Positions 1-7,664 of a DNA stretch of 47,493 nucleotides are shown here, piece by piece (the first letter of the stretch is position 1; every line of letters begins with the position of its first letter). This DNA comes from Gemmatimonadota bacterium. GTDB taxonomy: Bacteria; Gemmatimonadota; Gemmatimonadetes; Gemmatimonadales; GWC2-71-9. Under the pieces are notes generated by a model. That model made no database searches and had not been told where the DNA came from. It saw nothing but the letters and a program-made list of their open reading frames with translations. The translations under genes were made by a program, and so were the position numbers. The stretch covers positions 1 to 47,493 of the forward strand of contig JADFNB010000024.1 in the NCBI GenBank assembly GCA_022563595.1. The letters are read 5' to 3'.

Positions 1-89
1 CGGGTCGCGGCGGCTATCACGTTGAGGGCGCTGGAAAACACTAGACGCCGGTGAAAAGGCAGCGCTATGCCGGGTTGGAGAAGCGGTGA

Positions 90-311
90 TTATCGCTTCT
101 TCGTAGGCGGCAGAAAGTAGCGGAGCGCCTTCCCATAGAGCGCGGCATGCTGCTGGAGTTCAATAGGATCGATCCGCCTCTCTCCAAGTTCGACTTTGGA
201 AACCCAGGCCGGCGATTGAAGCCGTAGAGCAGCCACTTCCGACGGCTCAAAGTATACTTCGCCCGCCCCGTCAAGCGCGCTGCCTTGACGGTCCCCGTCC
301 CGCCGGGCCAT
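90..311 (-). pseudogene. XRE-family HTH regulator remnant (frameshifted)
   Basis: The 73-codon reading ends with SPAWVSKVELGERRIDPIEL and then YFLPP, which is the recognition helix and following helices of an XRE/Cro-type helix-turn-helix domain. The expected first helix is missing from this frame. A neighbouring frame just upstream reads GRAKYTLS, which fits helix 1 (compare a typical RxxxGLTQ). The simplest explanation is an indel between about positions 235 and 260 that split a once intact domain of about 70-80 residues. The gene lies divergent to the TPR protein and its upstream end overlaps that gene's leader. It is probably inactive. A sequencing indel is the alternative. Confidence 0.55.
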
Positions 312-354
312 GGTTGGGGCAGAGGCCTTCCGATCTCCTGGAGGTGGGACCGCC

Positions 355-2703
355 ATGCCCAGCGCCCCTCGCACCGTGCTGCTGGCTGTGTCACTCGCAG
401 CCGCACCCGCCGCTCGACTAGCCGCCCAATGCCCGGACGGCACGCCGCCCCCGTGTGAGGTCCGTGCACAGCAGGTCATCGCCCGTGCCGCTCCGCCTTC
501 GGAAGCGGAACGTGGACGGAGCTTTCTCGTGCTGCCCTTCCGCAACATTACCCGAGCAGAGGACCACAATTGGCTGATCGAGGGCTCGCCGAGGCTGCTG
601 GCCGATGTCCTGGGCCAATGGCAGGAGATCTCTGTCGTGTCGGACGGCCGGATGTACCCCGCGCTCCGGCGCCACGGGCTGACGCCGGGGGAGGTCATGG
701 ATGAGGACCTGGTGCGTCGGGTGGCGGAGGAGACGGGCGGCTGGACGGTGATCGAGGGCGATGTGCTGGCAACAGGGAACCGGATTCGGGTGACGGCCCG
801 GGCCTATGACGTTGTGACCAACCGGGTCTTGGTGCGGGCGCGTGACGAAGTCGATGCGGACGAGGATGTTCGGCTGCTGTACGAGCGGCTCGCCGGCCAG
901 CTGCTCAGAACCGCGGGGCTCGAGGCTTCAACACTCGACCTGCCAGGGGTGACGACTCAGTCGCTGGACGCGTACAAGGCGTACGTGCGAGGTCTTACCC
1001 ACCTCAATCGTGGCGAGCACTTGAGCGCCCAGAATGAGTTCCAGCAGGCGGTGACCCTCGACAGCACGTTCGCCCAGGCGTATGCGAAGCTGGCAGAAGC
1101 ATCGATGACCAGCTTCGAAGCGTTCCTCAATCCGGCGAGCCCGGTCTATCGCTATGCCGAGCGCGCGGCAGCGCTTTCGGATCGGCTTCCTCCGCGTGAT
1201 CGAGAGTTCATCCAAGCGGCGAATGCGCTGCTTCACGGACAGATTGCGACGGCACGCGACGCCTTGGAGCAGCTCATTGCCGCGGACTCCAATGACATTG
1301 AGGCGCTGGCAGCCCTCGCAGGGATCGAGTCTCTGCTGGATCCCATCATCATCACGGTCGATGGCGTCGAGCGGCCGCGTCGATCGTTCAACGAAGCGGC
1401 GCGACTCGCCAAGCGCGTCCTGAGCCTGAACCCCACCCTGCACGGCAACTACGCCCTGCTGGTGTACACGTACGCGCTCGCGGCTGGGTATCTGAATGGA
1501 CAGCTCCCGGTATTCCGGCGTGAGGCGCCGTCCCTCCCGGCGCTCTTCATGCAAGGACCGGATGCGTTTTTCGTTCTCCTCCTCACTGACTCGCTCGAGC
1601 AGTTTCCCATCGACTCGGTCGCGGGGATGACCAGAGACTCAGTCGACGCCGCGCGGGAGCGCGCGCGCGCCGTTGCGCTGCAGTGGGTGGGCAGGTGGGT
1701 CGCAGCTGCACCCACCGAGGCACTGGCGCATTTCATGGCGTCCGTCGTGTACGATCTGGACGGTCAGCTGGATGCCGCGCTGGCTGAACTGCACAAGGCC
1801 GACTCGCTCGGCCTCGAGTTCGAGCTGGTCGGCAACGTGCCCGGCCAGCGGATGGTCCTGCTTAGCAAACAGCGGCGCTTCGCGGAAGCGCGGGCCATCG
1901 CCGATTCACTGCTCGGTGATGGATCGTTCAATCTGAGCCTCTTCGCCTCGCCGTACGTCGGATGGGGGTTTCACTTGTACCTCTTGACCGGAGCAGCGGA
2001 TCGTGCCGACGCGATCGTGGCCCGGCTCCAGACGATCCTCGGTATGGTGGGCTTGCCCCCGGACGAAGCCGCTGCGACAGCAGTATGCCTCGTGGTGTGT
2101 CCGCCGACCAGGCCGGCAGTCTTCGCCAACATTCCGGACACGCTCCGGCTCGAAGCACTGGATAGCCTGTTTGCGCAGCTCGAGGACGTTCCTGAGGATG
2201 GCCCCATCGCAAACAACCTGTTCCGACTCGTCGGCGAGGCCTTCAGTCCGGCGTCGTCGGCATTCCGGTCGCGGCTCGCGGCCAGCGCGCGTCAGGCAGC
2301 CTCAAGGCTGACGGAGAGCGGGCGGACCGACTTCGCGGTCGCACTTGCGAGCGCCGCGGTGAACCTGGATACCACCCAGGCTGGTTATCTCGCTGTTCTC
2401 GAAACGCTTACAGGAATCTTGGAAGCAGATCCCGACAATCTCGGCGCCCACTACCAGATCGGGAAGATCGGCGCGCTCGCGGGACGACACCTCGAGGTCG
2501 CGGAGGCGGCGCTCAAGAGATATTTGGAGCAAGAAGCACCCGCAGGCGCACCGTCCCACGCCGCCGCCTATTGGCGCCTCGGCATGATCTACGAGCATCA
2601 GGGGAAGACGGTCGATGCGCGAGCAGCGTACGAGGCGGCGCTGCGGCTCGCTCCTGAGTTTGAGGCGGCGAAGACGGCGTTAGAGAAGCTCGGCAAGCCG
2701 TAG
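355..2703 (+). CDS. Secreted TolB-like/TPR repeat protein
   Basis: This is a 782-residue predicted periplasmic protein. ATG 355 is preferred over the GTG/ATG-type start at 310 because GGAGGTG sits 8 nt upstream and the protein then begins with a signal peptide (MPSAPRTVLLAVSLAAAP, cleavage near LAA-Q). Residues about 55-165 (FLVLPFRNITRAEDHNWL onward) resemble the TolB-like/FlgO-like N-terminal domain found in many TPR proteins and in the C-terminal halves of Gemmatimonadota and Acidobacteria Ser/Thr kinases. The rest is helical with recognisable TPRs near residues 205-255 and 690-780. The likely role is a protein-interaction scaffold in the periplasm. No catalytic motif is visible and the partner is unknown. 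It has no kinase domain, so it is a stand-alone version of that architecture. Confidence 0.8.
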   Translation: MPSAPRTVLLAVSLAAAPAARLAAQCPDGTPPPCEVRAQQVIARAAPPSEAERGRSFLVLPFRNITRAEDHNWLIEGSPRLLADVLGQWQEISVVSDGRMYPALRRHGLTPGEVMDEDLVRRVAEETGGWTVIEGDVLATGNRIRVTARAYDVVTNRVLVRARDEVDADEDVRLLYERLAGQLLRTAGLEASTLDLPGVTTQSLDAYKAYVRGLTHLNRGEHLSAQNEFQQAVTLDSTFAQAYAKLAEASMTSFEAFLNPASPVYRYAERAAALSDRLPPRDREFIQAANALLHGQIATARDALEQLIAADSNDIEALAALAGIESLLDPIIITVDGVERPRRSFNEAARLAKRVLSLNPTLHGNYALLVYTYALAAGYLNGQLPVFRREAPSLPALFMQGPDAFFVLLLTDSLEQFPIDSVAGMTRDSVDAARERARAVALQWVGRWVAAAPTEALAHFMASVVYDLDGQLDAALAELHKADSLGLEFELVGNVPGQRMVLLSKQRRFAEARAIADSLLGDGSFNLSLFASPYVGWGFHLYLLTGAADRADAIVARLQTILGMVGLPPDEAAATAVCLVVCPPTRPAVFANIPDTLRLEALDSLFAQLEDVPEDGPIANNLFRLVGEAFSPASSAFRSRLAASARQAASRLTESGRTDFAVALASAAVNLDTTQAGYLAVLETLTGILEADPDNLGAHYQIGKIGALAGRHLEVAEAALKRYLEQEAPAGAPSHAAAYWRLGMIYEHQGKTVDARAAYEAALRLAPEFEAAKTALEKLGKP

Positions 2704-2720
2704 AGGTCGACGCTCTCATC

Positions 2721-2890
2721 TCACCGGCGATTCTCGGCTCTCGGCAACGACACCACGCACCGAAAGCCCATCGCCGCAATGTCCCGCCGATTCCCGGTTG
2801 TAGTTCAGACGTACATCGCGTGGATTTCAGACGAGCAGCGGCGCGAGCTTCGAGCAGCGTGCCGCGCTTCGAGGACTATTGGATGTGGGT
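2721..2890 (-). pseudogene. Fragment resembling C-terminus of a sulfatase-modifying-factor (FGE-like) domain
   Basis: Reading the minus strand, one frame ends IAAMGFRCVVSLP followed by a stop. GFRCV is the hallmark C-terminal motif of the FGE-sulfatase/EgtB-type domain. A second frame just upstream reads DVRLNYNRE, and a third reads KRGTLLEARAAARL, which fits the RGGSW...ARxA region expected about 40 residues before GFRCV. The three pieces are in the right order but in different frames and with stop codons, so this looks like a decayed gene end. No N-terminal part is visible up to the tRNA. The assignment rests on short motifs only. Confidence 0.4.
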
Positions 2891-2980
2891 ACACCGAACG
2901 GGAATGGCGAGCCGGAGCGACGAGAGCGCCGCACCCGTTGTGCTTCATTCGGTTCTGTGTGGTCCTGAGCGGCGAAGTGC

Positions 2981-3098
2981 AGCTCCCGAGGAGGGACTTG
3001 ACCATGAGCCGGCGCGCCGCGCCGGCGTTGACCGAGGCGGTCCTAGGGGTAACGGCGAGCCTGCGGCTCGCCGGAAAGCTCCCGAGGAGGGACTCGAA
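2981..3098. repeat. Direct repeat of the tRNA-Asn 3' end (att-like scar)
   Basis: The 18-mer AGCTCCCGAGGAGGGACT occurs at 2981-2998 and again at 3077-3094. The second copy is the 3' end of tRNA-Asn (acceptor strand, discriminator and part of the T arm) plus three bases beyond the tRNA. The next three bases still match at two of three positions (TGA versus CGA). Duplication of a tRNA 3' end is what site-specific integration leaves behind. The 96-bp spacing means any inserted DNA has since been lost. Two G+C dyads (3008-3026 and 3053-3073) lie between the copies. The remaining sequence from 2891 to 3079 shows no gene I can support. Confidence 0.6.
3053..3073 (-). terminator. Hairpin just downstream of tRNA-Asn
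   Basis: CGGCGAGC pairs with GCTCGCCG over 8 bp around a 5-nt loop, starting 7 nt after the 3' end of tRNA-Asn in its direction of transcription. There is no U tract, so it may act in 3' processing or as a weak, Rho-assisted terminator rather than a classical intrinsic one. Confidence 0.35.
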
Positions 3099-3151
3099 CC
3101 CCCGACCCGGCGGTTAACAGCCGCCTGCTCTACCAACTGAGCTACTCGGGA
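3080..3151 (-). tRNA. tRNA-Asn (GTT)
   Basis: The minus strand folds into a complete 72-nt cloverleaf. The acceptor TCCCGAG/CTCGGGA has 7 bp, the D arm is GCTC...GAGC, the anticodon stem is GGCGG/CCGCC with loop CTGTTAA, and the T arm contains TTCGAGT. The anticodon is GTT, so it decodes Asn AAC/AAU codons. CCA is not encoded. The gene has its own upstream promoter and a downstream hairpin. Confidence 0.96.
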
Positions 3152-3177
3152 ATGCGCGCGTTGCGGCGCAGTATGCG

Positions 3178-3206
3178 AGTGTAATCACAGTGGAGCCCAG
3201 ATTCAA
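3178..3206 (-). promoter_or_regulatory. Sigma70-type promoter of tRNA-Asn
   Basis: On the minus strand TTGAAT (3201-3206) is followed, after exactly 17 bp, by TACACT (3178-3183). The predicted start near 3171 lies about 20 nt before the mature 5' end at 3151. Spacing and hexamers are good for a housekeeping sigma factor. Confidence 0.6.
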
Positions 3207-3230
3207 GCGGATGATGGGCCCCGCCGGTGG

Positions 3231-3317
3231 TCACGTCGTATTGATGAAGATCGCGACGGAGAGAAGTATTTGGACGATCCCGACTAAGATCAAGATGTCC
3301 TCGCGAGTGAACCACAT
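3231..3317 (-). CDS. Possible 28-residue single-pass membrane peptide
   Basis: An ATG-started ORF on the minus strand encodes a polar N-terminus (MWFTRED) followed by a continuous hydrophobic stretch of about 18 residues (ILILVGIVQILLSVAIFI) and a short NTT tail. It begins 69 nt after the uvrA stop on the same strand, so it could be read from the uvrA transcript. The hydrophobic helix is long enough to span the membrane once. There is no strong Shine-Dalgarno; two in-frame GTG codons lie 4-5 codons upstream. I do not recognise a family. Its small size makes chance a real possibility. Confidence 0.35.
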   Translation of the reverse strand: MWFTREDILILVGIVQILLSVAIFINTT

Positions 3318-3386
3318 GCGCGGCACCACGATCTCGTCACCCGAGCGGACGCCAACACGTCGTGTCGTGCAGGTCGCCTCGCAAGG

Positions 3387-6218
3387 TCAACGGGTCACCG
3401 CCTCGCCCGCCGGCGCGGCGACGTTCACCCGGAGGGCGTGTCCGGTGTGGGTCGCCGTCCGGGCGACCTCGTCCGGGGTTCCCGTCGCCACCACGCGGCC
3501 ACCTCCTGCCCCTCCTTCCGGTCCCATGTCGACAACCCAATCGGCGTGCCTGATGACGTCCAGATGATGCTCGATGACCACCACCGTGTGCCCCGCGTCT
3601 ACGAGGCGGTCGAGCACCTTGAGCAGGACGCGAATGTCCTCCAGGTGGAGGCCGGTCGTAGGCTCGTCGAGGATGTAGAGCCGCCGGCCGGTCCGCCGGC
3701 CGGCTCCGATGAGTTGGCGCGCGATCTTGAGCCGTTGGGCCTCCCCGCCGGATAGCGTGGTCGCCGGCTGGCCCAGGCGGAGATAACCCAACCCCACCTG
3801 TTGCAGCTGCCACAGGGCCTTGCCAAGACGCGCCTGATGCCGGAACCGGCTCATCGCCTGTTCCACGGTGAGCTGTAACACATCGGCGATCGAGAGGCCA
3901 CTGATCCGGACTTCCAGCACCTCCGGCTCGAATCGCGTTGTGAGACAGCTCTCACAGGGAACGAACACGTCCGCGAGGAAGACCATCTCCACCTGGTTGT
4001 AGCCGGACCCCTCACACGCCCGGCAGCGGCCGCCGTGCACCGCGTTGAAGCTGAATGTTCCTGGTGTGTAGCCGCGGGCCTGCGCGAGGGGCTGCTCTGC
4101 GAAGAGGGCGCGGATCTCGTCGAACGCGCGCACGTAGGTGATCGGATTCGAGCGCGGCGTGCGTCCTATGGGTGATTGATCGATGAGAACGACGTCGTCG
4201 AGCGACTCCCAGCCGGCGATGCGTCGCACGCGTCCGACTTCCTCGCCGAGATGCTCTTTGGCGCCGTGGGTTCCCTTGAGTCGGTGGGCCAACTGTCGGT
4301 ACAGGACGTCGTGGACGAGTGTCGATTTTCCCGAACCCGAGACGCCGGTCACCACCGTGAGGACCCCGAGGGGGATGGCGGCGTCGATGTCGCTGAGGTT
4401 GTGCAGGGTCGCCCCTTCTACGGTGAGCCAGGCGGGACCGGCGCGCCGTCGTGTGGCCGGCGCCGGTATCGAGCGCGCGCCGCTCAGGTAGTCGCCGGTG
4501 AGGGTACCCGCCGCCGCCGCCCCCGATACCGGCCCACTGTAGACCAGCTCCCCGCCGCGCTCGCCGCCCCCCGGGCCCAACTCGACCATGTGGTCCGCCG
4601 CTTGGATGGCGGAGAGGTCATGTTCGACGACGACCACGGTGTTGCCGGCCGTGCGGAGCTTCCGGAGCAGATCCAGGAGGCGGCCCACGTCGCGGGCGTG
4701 CAGGCCTATGGAGGGCTCGTCCAGCACGTACAGTGTCTCGACGAGGCTGGAGCCGAGTGCGTTGGCGAGGGCGATCCGCTGCGCCTCGCCTCCGGAGAGC
4801 GTGCGGGTCAGACGGTCGAGGCTGAGGTAGCCCAGCCCGACGTCGCGCAGGAAGGTGATTCGAGAATCGATCTCGCGCAGGATCGTCGCGGCCACATCCC
4901 GCTCGAACCGGTTCAATGTGAGGCCGTCGAGCCACGCCGCCATCTCGTCCGCGGTGTACCCGCCGACCTCGCCGATTCCGCGACCGTCGAGCAGCACCGC
5001 CAACGCCTCCGGCCGCAGGCGTGCGCCGTCGCATGCCGGGCAGCGGAGCGCCTTCTGATACTGGCGCAGGAAGATGCGGATGTACTGCTTGTAGCGCTTG
5101 CGCTCGAGACGCCGCAGGAAGGGGATTATTCCCTGGAATCGACCCGCCTTCCCGTGCAGGAGCAGGCGGCGGTCGGCAGCCTTGAGCCGGCGCCACGGCC
5201 GGTCCGTGGGGATATCGCGTTCCCGCGCGGTCTCGCGCAGGAGGCGTCGCCGGCTGGTGTAGCGTGGTTTGGTCCACGGATCGAGCGCGCCTTGCTCGAG
5301 CGTGCGGTCGGAGTCCGGGATGATCAGGGACTCGTCATACTCGAGGACAGCGCCGAACCCGTTGCATCCGGGGCAGGCGCCCGCCGGGTTGTTGAACGAG
5401 AACAGCGCCGGCGAGAGCCGCGGGGCGGACGTACCGCAGCCGACGCAACGGGGATGTTCCGAGAAGATCAGCTCGGAATCGTCCGTCCGGACGGTGGCGA
5501 GGCCCTCGCCCTCGGCGAAAGCGAGTGCGATAGCGTCGGCGATACGCCCGCGCACTCGCGACCCGACTCGAATCCGATCGACGACGACGAGCACGTCTTC
5601 ACGGTCGAGCCGCACACCGCGGTGCAACTCGTCGAGCCTGTAGACCTGTCCAGCGTTCCCTCTTTTGGTTTTCCCGTCCAGCATCAGGCGCATGAACCCC
5701 ATCGCCTGGAGATTCTCCAGAATCAGCTCGTGCGTCGTGTGAGCCGATTGGGGAAGCGGAAAGAGCACCAGGATCCTGTCTTCCGGCACGGCCTCCAGAA
5801 CCTTGGCGGCGGCGGTGCTGGGCGAATCGACCGTTACCGGCTCGCCGCACTTGTGGCAGTGCGGCCGACCGGCCCGAGCCCAGAGCAGCCGGAGGTAGTC
5901 ATAGATCTCCGTTGCAGTCCCGACGGTCGACCGGCTCGACGTAGTGGGGTTCTTCTGCTGGATCGCGACCGCGGGTGAGATGCCGTCCAAGCGGTCAACC
6001 GCCGGTTTGGGCATGCGATCGAGGAACTGTTTGGCGTAGGTCGAGAGCGATTCGATGTAACGCCGCTGTCCCTCGGCGTAGAGGGTATCGAACGCGAGCG
6101 AGCTCTTGCCGGACCCCGACGGGCCGGTGACGACGGTCAAGGCCCGTCGCGGAATCTCGACGGTTATCCCTTTGAGGTTATGCTGGTTGGCGCGCTCGAC
6201 GACGATCGACCCGACCAT
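3387..6218 (-). CDS. uvrA: UvrA, excinuclease ABC subunit A (possibly a paralogue clade)
   Basis: This 943-residue ABC ATPase is the damage-recognition subunit of nucleotide excision repair. Two ATP-binding modules are visible. The first has Walker A GPSGSGKSS near residue 33; the second has GVSGSGKST. Both carry the LSGGEAQR signature followed by YVLDEP or YILDEP. The zinc-binding CxxC pairs are present (CVGC...CPGC in the first half, CRAC...CESC in the second). The stretch around residues 125-250 corresponds to the UvrB-binding part, so this is not the truncated UvrA2 type. Starts at 6230 and 6218 are both ATG; MVGSIVVERANQ fits the family N-terminus and the promoter position. Features such as YKQYIRIFLRQYQ and ALANALGSSLVETLYVLDEP recall a divergent UvrA group that often coexists with a canonical copy. 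That last point is from memory. Confidence 0.95.
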   Translation of the reverse strand: MVGSIVVERANQHNLKGITVEIPRRALTVVTGPSGSGKSSLAFDTLYAEGQRRYIESLSTYAKQFLDRMPKPAVDRLDGISPAVAIQQKNPTTSSRSTVGTATEIYDYLRLLWARAGRPHCHKCGEPVTVDSPSTAAAKVLEAVPEDRILVLFPLPQSAHTTHELILENLQAMGFMRLMLDGKTKRGNAGQVYRLDELHRGVRLDREDVLVVVDRIRVGSRVRGRIADAIALAFAEGEGLATVRTDDSELIFSEHPRCVGCGTSAPRLSPALFSFNNPAGACPGCNGFGAVLEYDESLIIPDSDRTLEQGALDPWTKPRYTSRRRLLRETARERDIPTDRPWRRLKAADRRLLLHGKAGRFQGIIPFLRRLERKRYKQYIRIFLRQYQKALRCPACDGARLRPEALAVLLDGRGIGEVGGYTADEMAAWLDGLTLNRFERDVAATILREIDSRITFLRDVGLGYLSLDRLTRTLSGGEAQRIALANALGSSLVETLYVLDEPSIGLHARDVGRLLDLLRKLRTAGNTVVVVEHDLSAIQAADHMVELGPGGGERGGELVYSGPVSGAAAAGTLTGDYLSGARSIPAPATRRRAGPAWLTVEGATLHNLSDIDAAIPLGVLTVVTGVSGSGKSTLVHDVLYRQLAHRLKGTHGAKEHLGEEVGRVRRIAGWESLDDVVLIDQSPIGRTPRSNPITYVRAFDEIRALFAEQPLAQARGYTPGTFSFNAVHGGRCRACEGSGYNQVEMVFLADVFVPCESCLTTRFEPEVLEVRISGLSIADVLQLTVEQAMSRFRHQARLGKALWQLQQVGLGYLRLGQPATTLSGGEAQRLKIARQLIGAGRRTGRRLYILDEPTTGLHLEDIRVLLKVLDRLVDAGHTVVVIEHHLDVIRHADWVVDMGPEGGAGGGRVVATGTPDEVARTATHTGHALRVNVAAPAGEAVTR

Positions 6219-6225
6219 GCCGAGA

Positions 6226-6255
6226 AGCATAGCCGGGTCGCAGGGGCGGCTACAA
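6226..6255 (-). promoter_or_regulatory. uvrA promoter, apparently leaderless
   Basis: On the minus strand TTGTAG (6250-6255), an 18-bp spacer, then TATGCT (6226-6231). The -10 box ends 7 nt before the ATG at 6218, which puts the predicted transcript start at or next to the start codon. This supports 6218 over 6230, because ATG 6230 lies inside the -10 box. Confidence 0.45.
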
Positions 6256-6283
6256 CAGGAGGCGGGTCACGCCCAGGGCGTGG

Positions 6284-7501
6284 TTACTTCTCCAGCCTGT
6301 AGCGCTCCAGGTATTGCAGGTCGAACTCGTCCGTGAACACGAGGTAGACCGCCCCCGCCCCCGCCCCCGCCCCCGCCTCCGCCCCCTCTCGGCCGAAGCC
6401 GACGAGCTGCCGGCCGGCCGGCAGCGTGACCCGAGCCTGGAGCACACCGTTCGCGTCGAAGAGGTCATAGTTCCTGGCGCTGTTGGCCGGCCCGTATCGC
6501 TCCACCCAGAGGTTGCCGTCGAGATCCACGCGCGGGCTGGTGGGATTGAAGGCCGGTTTGGTGTCGGGCCAGTCGTACCCGTCGAGCTCCGATCCTCTTC
6601 CCAGGCCGCTGCCGCCACGGCGGAATGACGTCTGGCGCACCCCGTTTGTTATCGAGATACCCATGGCGATACCGTTGTTCTGGCGGGCCACCCATTCCCG
6701 CTTTTCCGCCCGCCGGATCGGCACGGGCCGGAACGGCACCTGCGGCCCTTTCACGACCCGCCCGTCGGGGTGGATCCATTCGACGTAATAGCCGTTCGAC
6801 CGGACAACGGCGACCCGTCCGTCCGGGGCCACGGCCCACCCGTCGCGTGGTGAGTAGGGCACCGCGGAGATTCTCACGCTCTGGTTGCCGCCCCCGCCCG
6901 ACGTGCTGCGCTTCAACTGCTGTAGCTTCACGGTCGCGACCGTGTCGAACGTTCCGGTCGAGCGATCCATCCGCATCACGACGCCAGAATCGGGCAGCGC
7001 CGCCCCGGGCCCGAACCCCGGCGGCTGGAAATAGATGCGGCCGCGGCCGTCGACGTCCTGCGGCATGACAATCATCATGCCTCCCAATCCCGGACCGCTC
7101 GGCTCGCCCTGTGCGATCGGCATGGTCGGCCCGAAGCTGCCGTCGGGTCCCAGGACGGTGAGCCGCGCGTTGCCGAGATCCACCAGCAGCGTCGAATCTC
7201 CGGGGAACGGGTAGACGGCGTCGGGTTGCCGGTACTCCGCGGGTCCTTGGCCGACGCGGCCGATCGTGTCCGCGGTTCCGGCGGCCAGATCGGCCAGCAC
7301 GAGCGCTTGGCCGAGCGGGTCGGCTATCAGTACGCGGCCGTCGGGCATTTCGCGGATCCGGAGAACGAGGCCGAAGGCCTGCTCGAGGACCGCGTCCGGC
7401 TGTGTGAGCCGGTATTGGGGCACCTGAGCGTCGAGCCGGGCTGCGCTCGCTGGCGTGAAGGTCAGTGCGAGGAGGGCGAAGGTCTGTGTCCTGAGTTTCA
7501 T
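6284..7501 (-). CDS. Secreted six-bladed beta-propeller-like protein
   Basis: This 405-residue predicted exported protein starts at ATG 7501 with a signal peptide (MKLRTQTFALLALTFTPASA, ending at LDAQ). The upstream in-frame extension to 7585 looks non-coding. The body repeats short propeller-like units such as MPDGRVLIADP, GDSTLLVDLGNARLTVL, PDGRVAVVRSNGYYVEWIHPDGR and VDLDGNLWVERYG, which resembles the 6-bladed NHL/TolB-like propellers abundant in Gemmatimonadota. No catalytic residues can be named, so the function is unknown. Near the C-terminus a GAGAGAGA tract is encoded by a GGGGGC hexanucleotide repeat. The gene lies 53 nt upstream of the uvrA promoter side on the same strand, but uvrA seems to have its own promoter. 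Confidence 0.7.
   Translation of the reverse strand: MKLRTQTFALLALTFTPASAARLDAQVPQYRLTQPDAVLEQAFGLVLRIREMPDGRVLIADPLGQALVLADLAAGTADTIGRVGQGPAEYRQPDAVYPFPGDSTLLVDLGNARLTVLGPDGSFGPTMPIAQGEPSGPGLGGMMIVMPQDVDGRGRIYFQPPGFGPGAALPDSGVVMRMDRSTGTFDTVATVKLQQLKRSTSGGGGNQSVRISAVPYSPRDGWAVAPDGRVAVVRSNGYYVEWIHPDGRVVKGPQVPFRPVPIRRAEKREWVARQNNGIAMGISITNGVRQTSFRRGGSGLGRGSELDGYDWPDTKPAFNPTSPRVDLDGNLWVERYGPANSARNYDLFDANGVLQARVTLPAGRQLVGFGREGAEAGAGAGAGAVYLVFTDEFDLQYLERYRLEK
6351..6386. repeat. GCCCCC hexanucleotide microsatellite inside a coding region
   Basis: Four perfect GCCCCC units (6351-6374), one variant unit (GCCTCC) and one more perfect unit form a 36-bp tract. Gain or loss of a 6-bp unit changes the Gly-Ala tract by two residues without a frameshift. 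Confidence 0.85.
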
Positions 7502-7625
7502 TGACGCGTGTTCCCGGTTGAAGGTCGTGTGCCACTGATCGTGGGCCCGGTCCGAAGCGGCCGCATCCACCCGGCAAAGATGCACCAGCGGGAGAGCTGG
7601 TCGCGGCCGCTCAGGTCCGATTCTG

Positions 7626-7655
7626 TTGACGGATCCTCGTGCCGCGCCCTACGTT
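7626..7655 (+). promoter_or_regulatory. Candidate promoter of the flippase-like gene
   Basis: TTGACG (7626-7631), an 18-bp spacer and TACGTT (7650-7655), followed 9 nt later by ATG 7665. The predicted start lies within a few bases of the ATG, a leaderless arrangement. The TTG at 7626 that could extend the ORF is thereby explained as part of the -35 box. Confidence 0.4.
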
Positions 7656-7664
7656 GGTGTCCCC

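Noticed and set aside
2779-3117. 112-codon plus-strand ORF
   Set aside because: It runs across the decayed FGE-like remnant and into the antisense of tRNA-Asn; the C-terminal residues are simply translated tRNA.
4176-5978. 600-codon plus-strand ORF opposite uvrA
   Set aside because: It is the reverse-strand shadow of uvrA; its translation is Arg/Gly/Glu-rich without motifs, while the minus frame has complete UvrA motifs.
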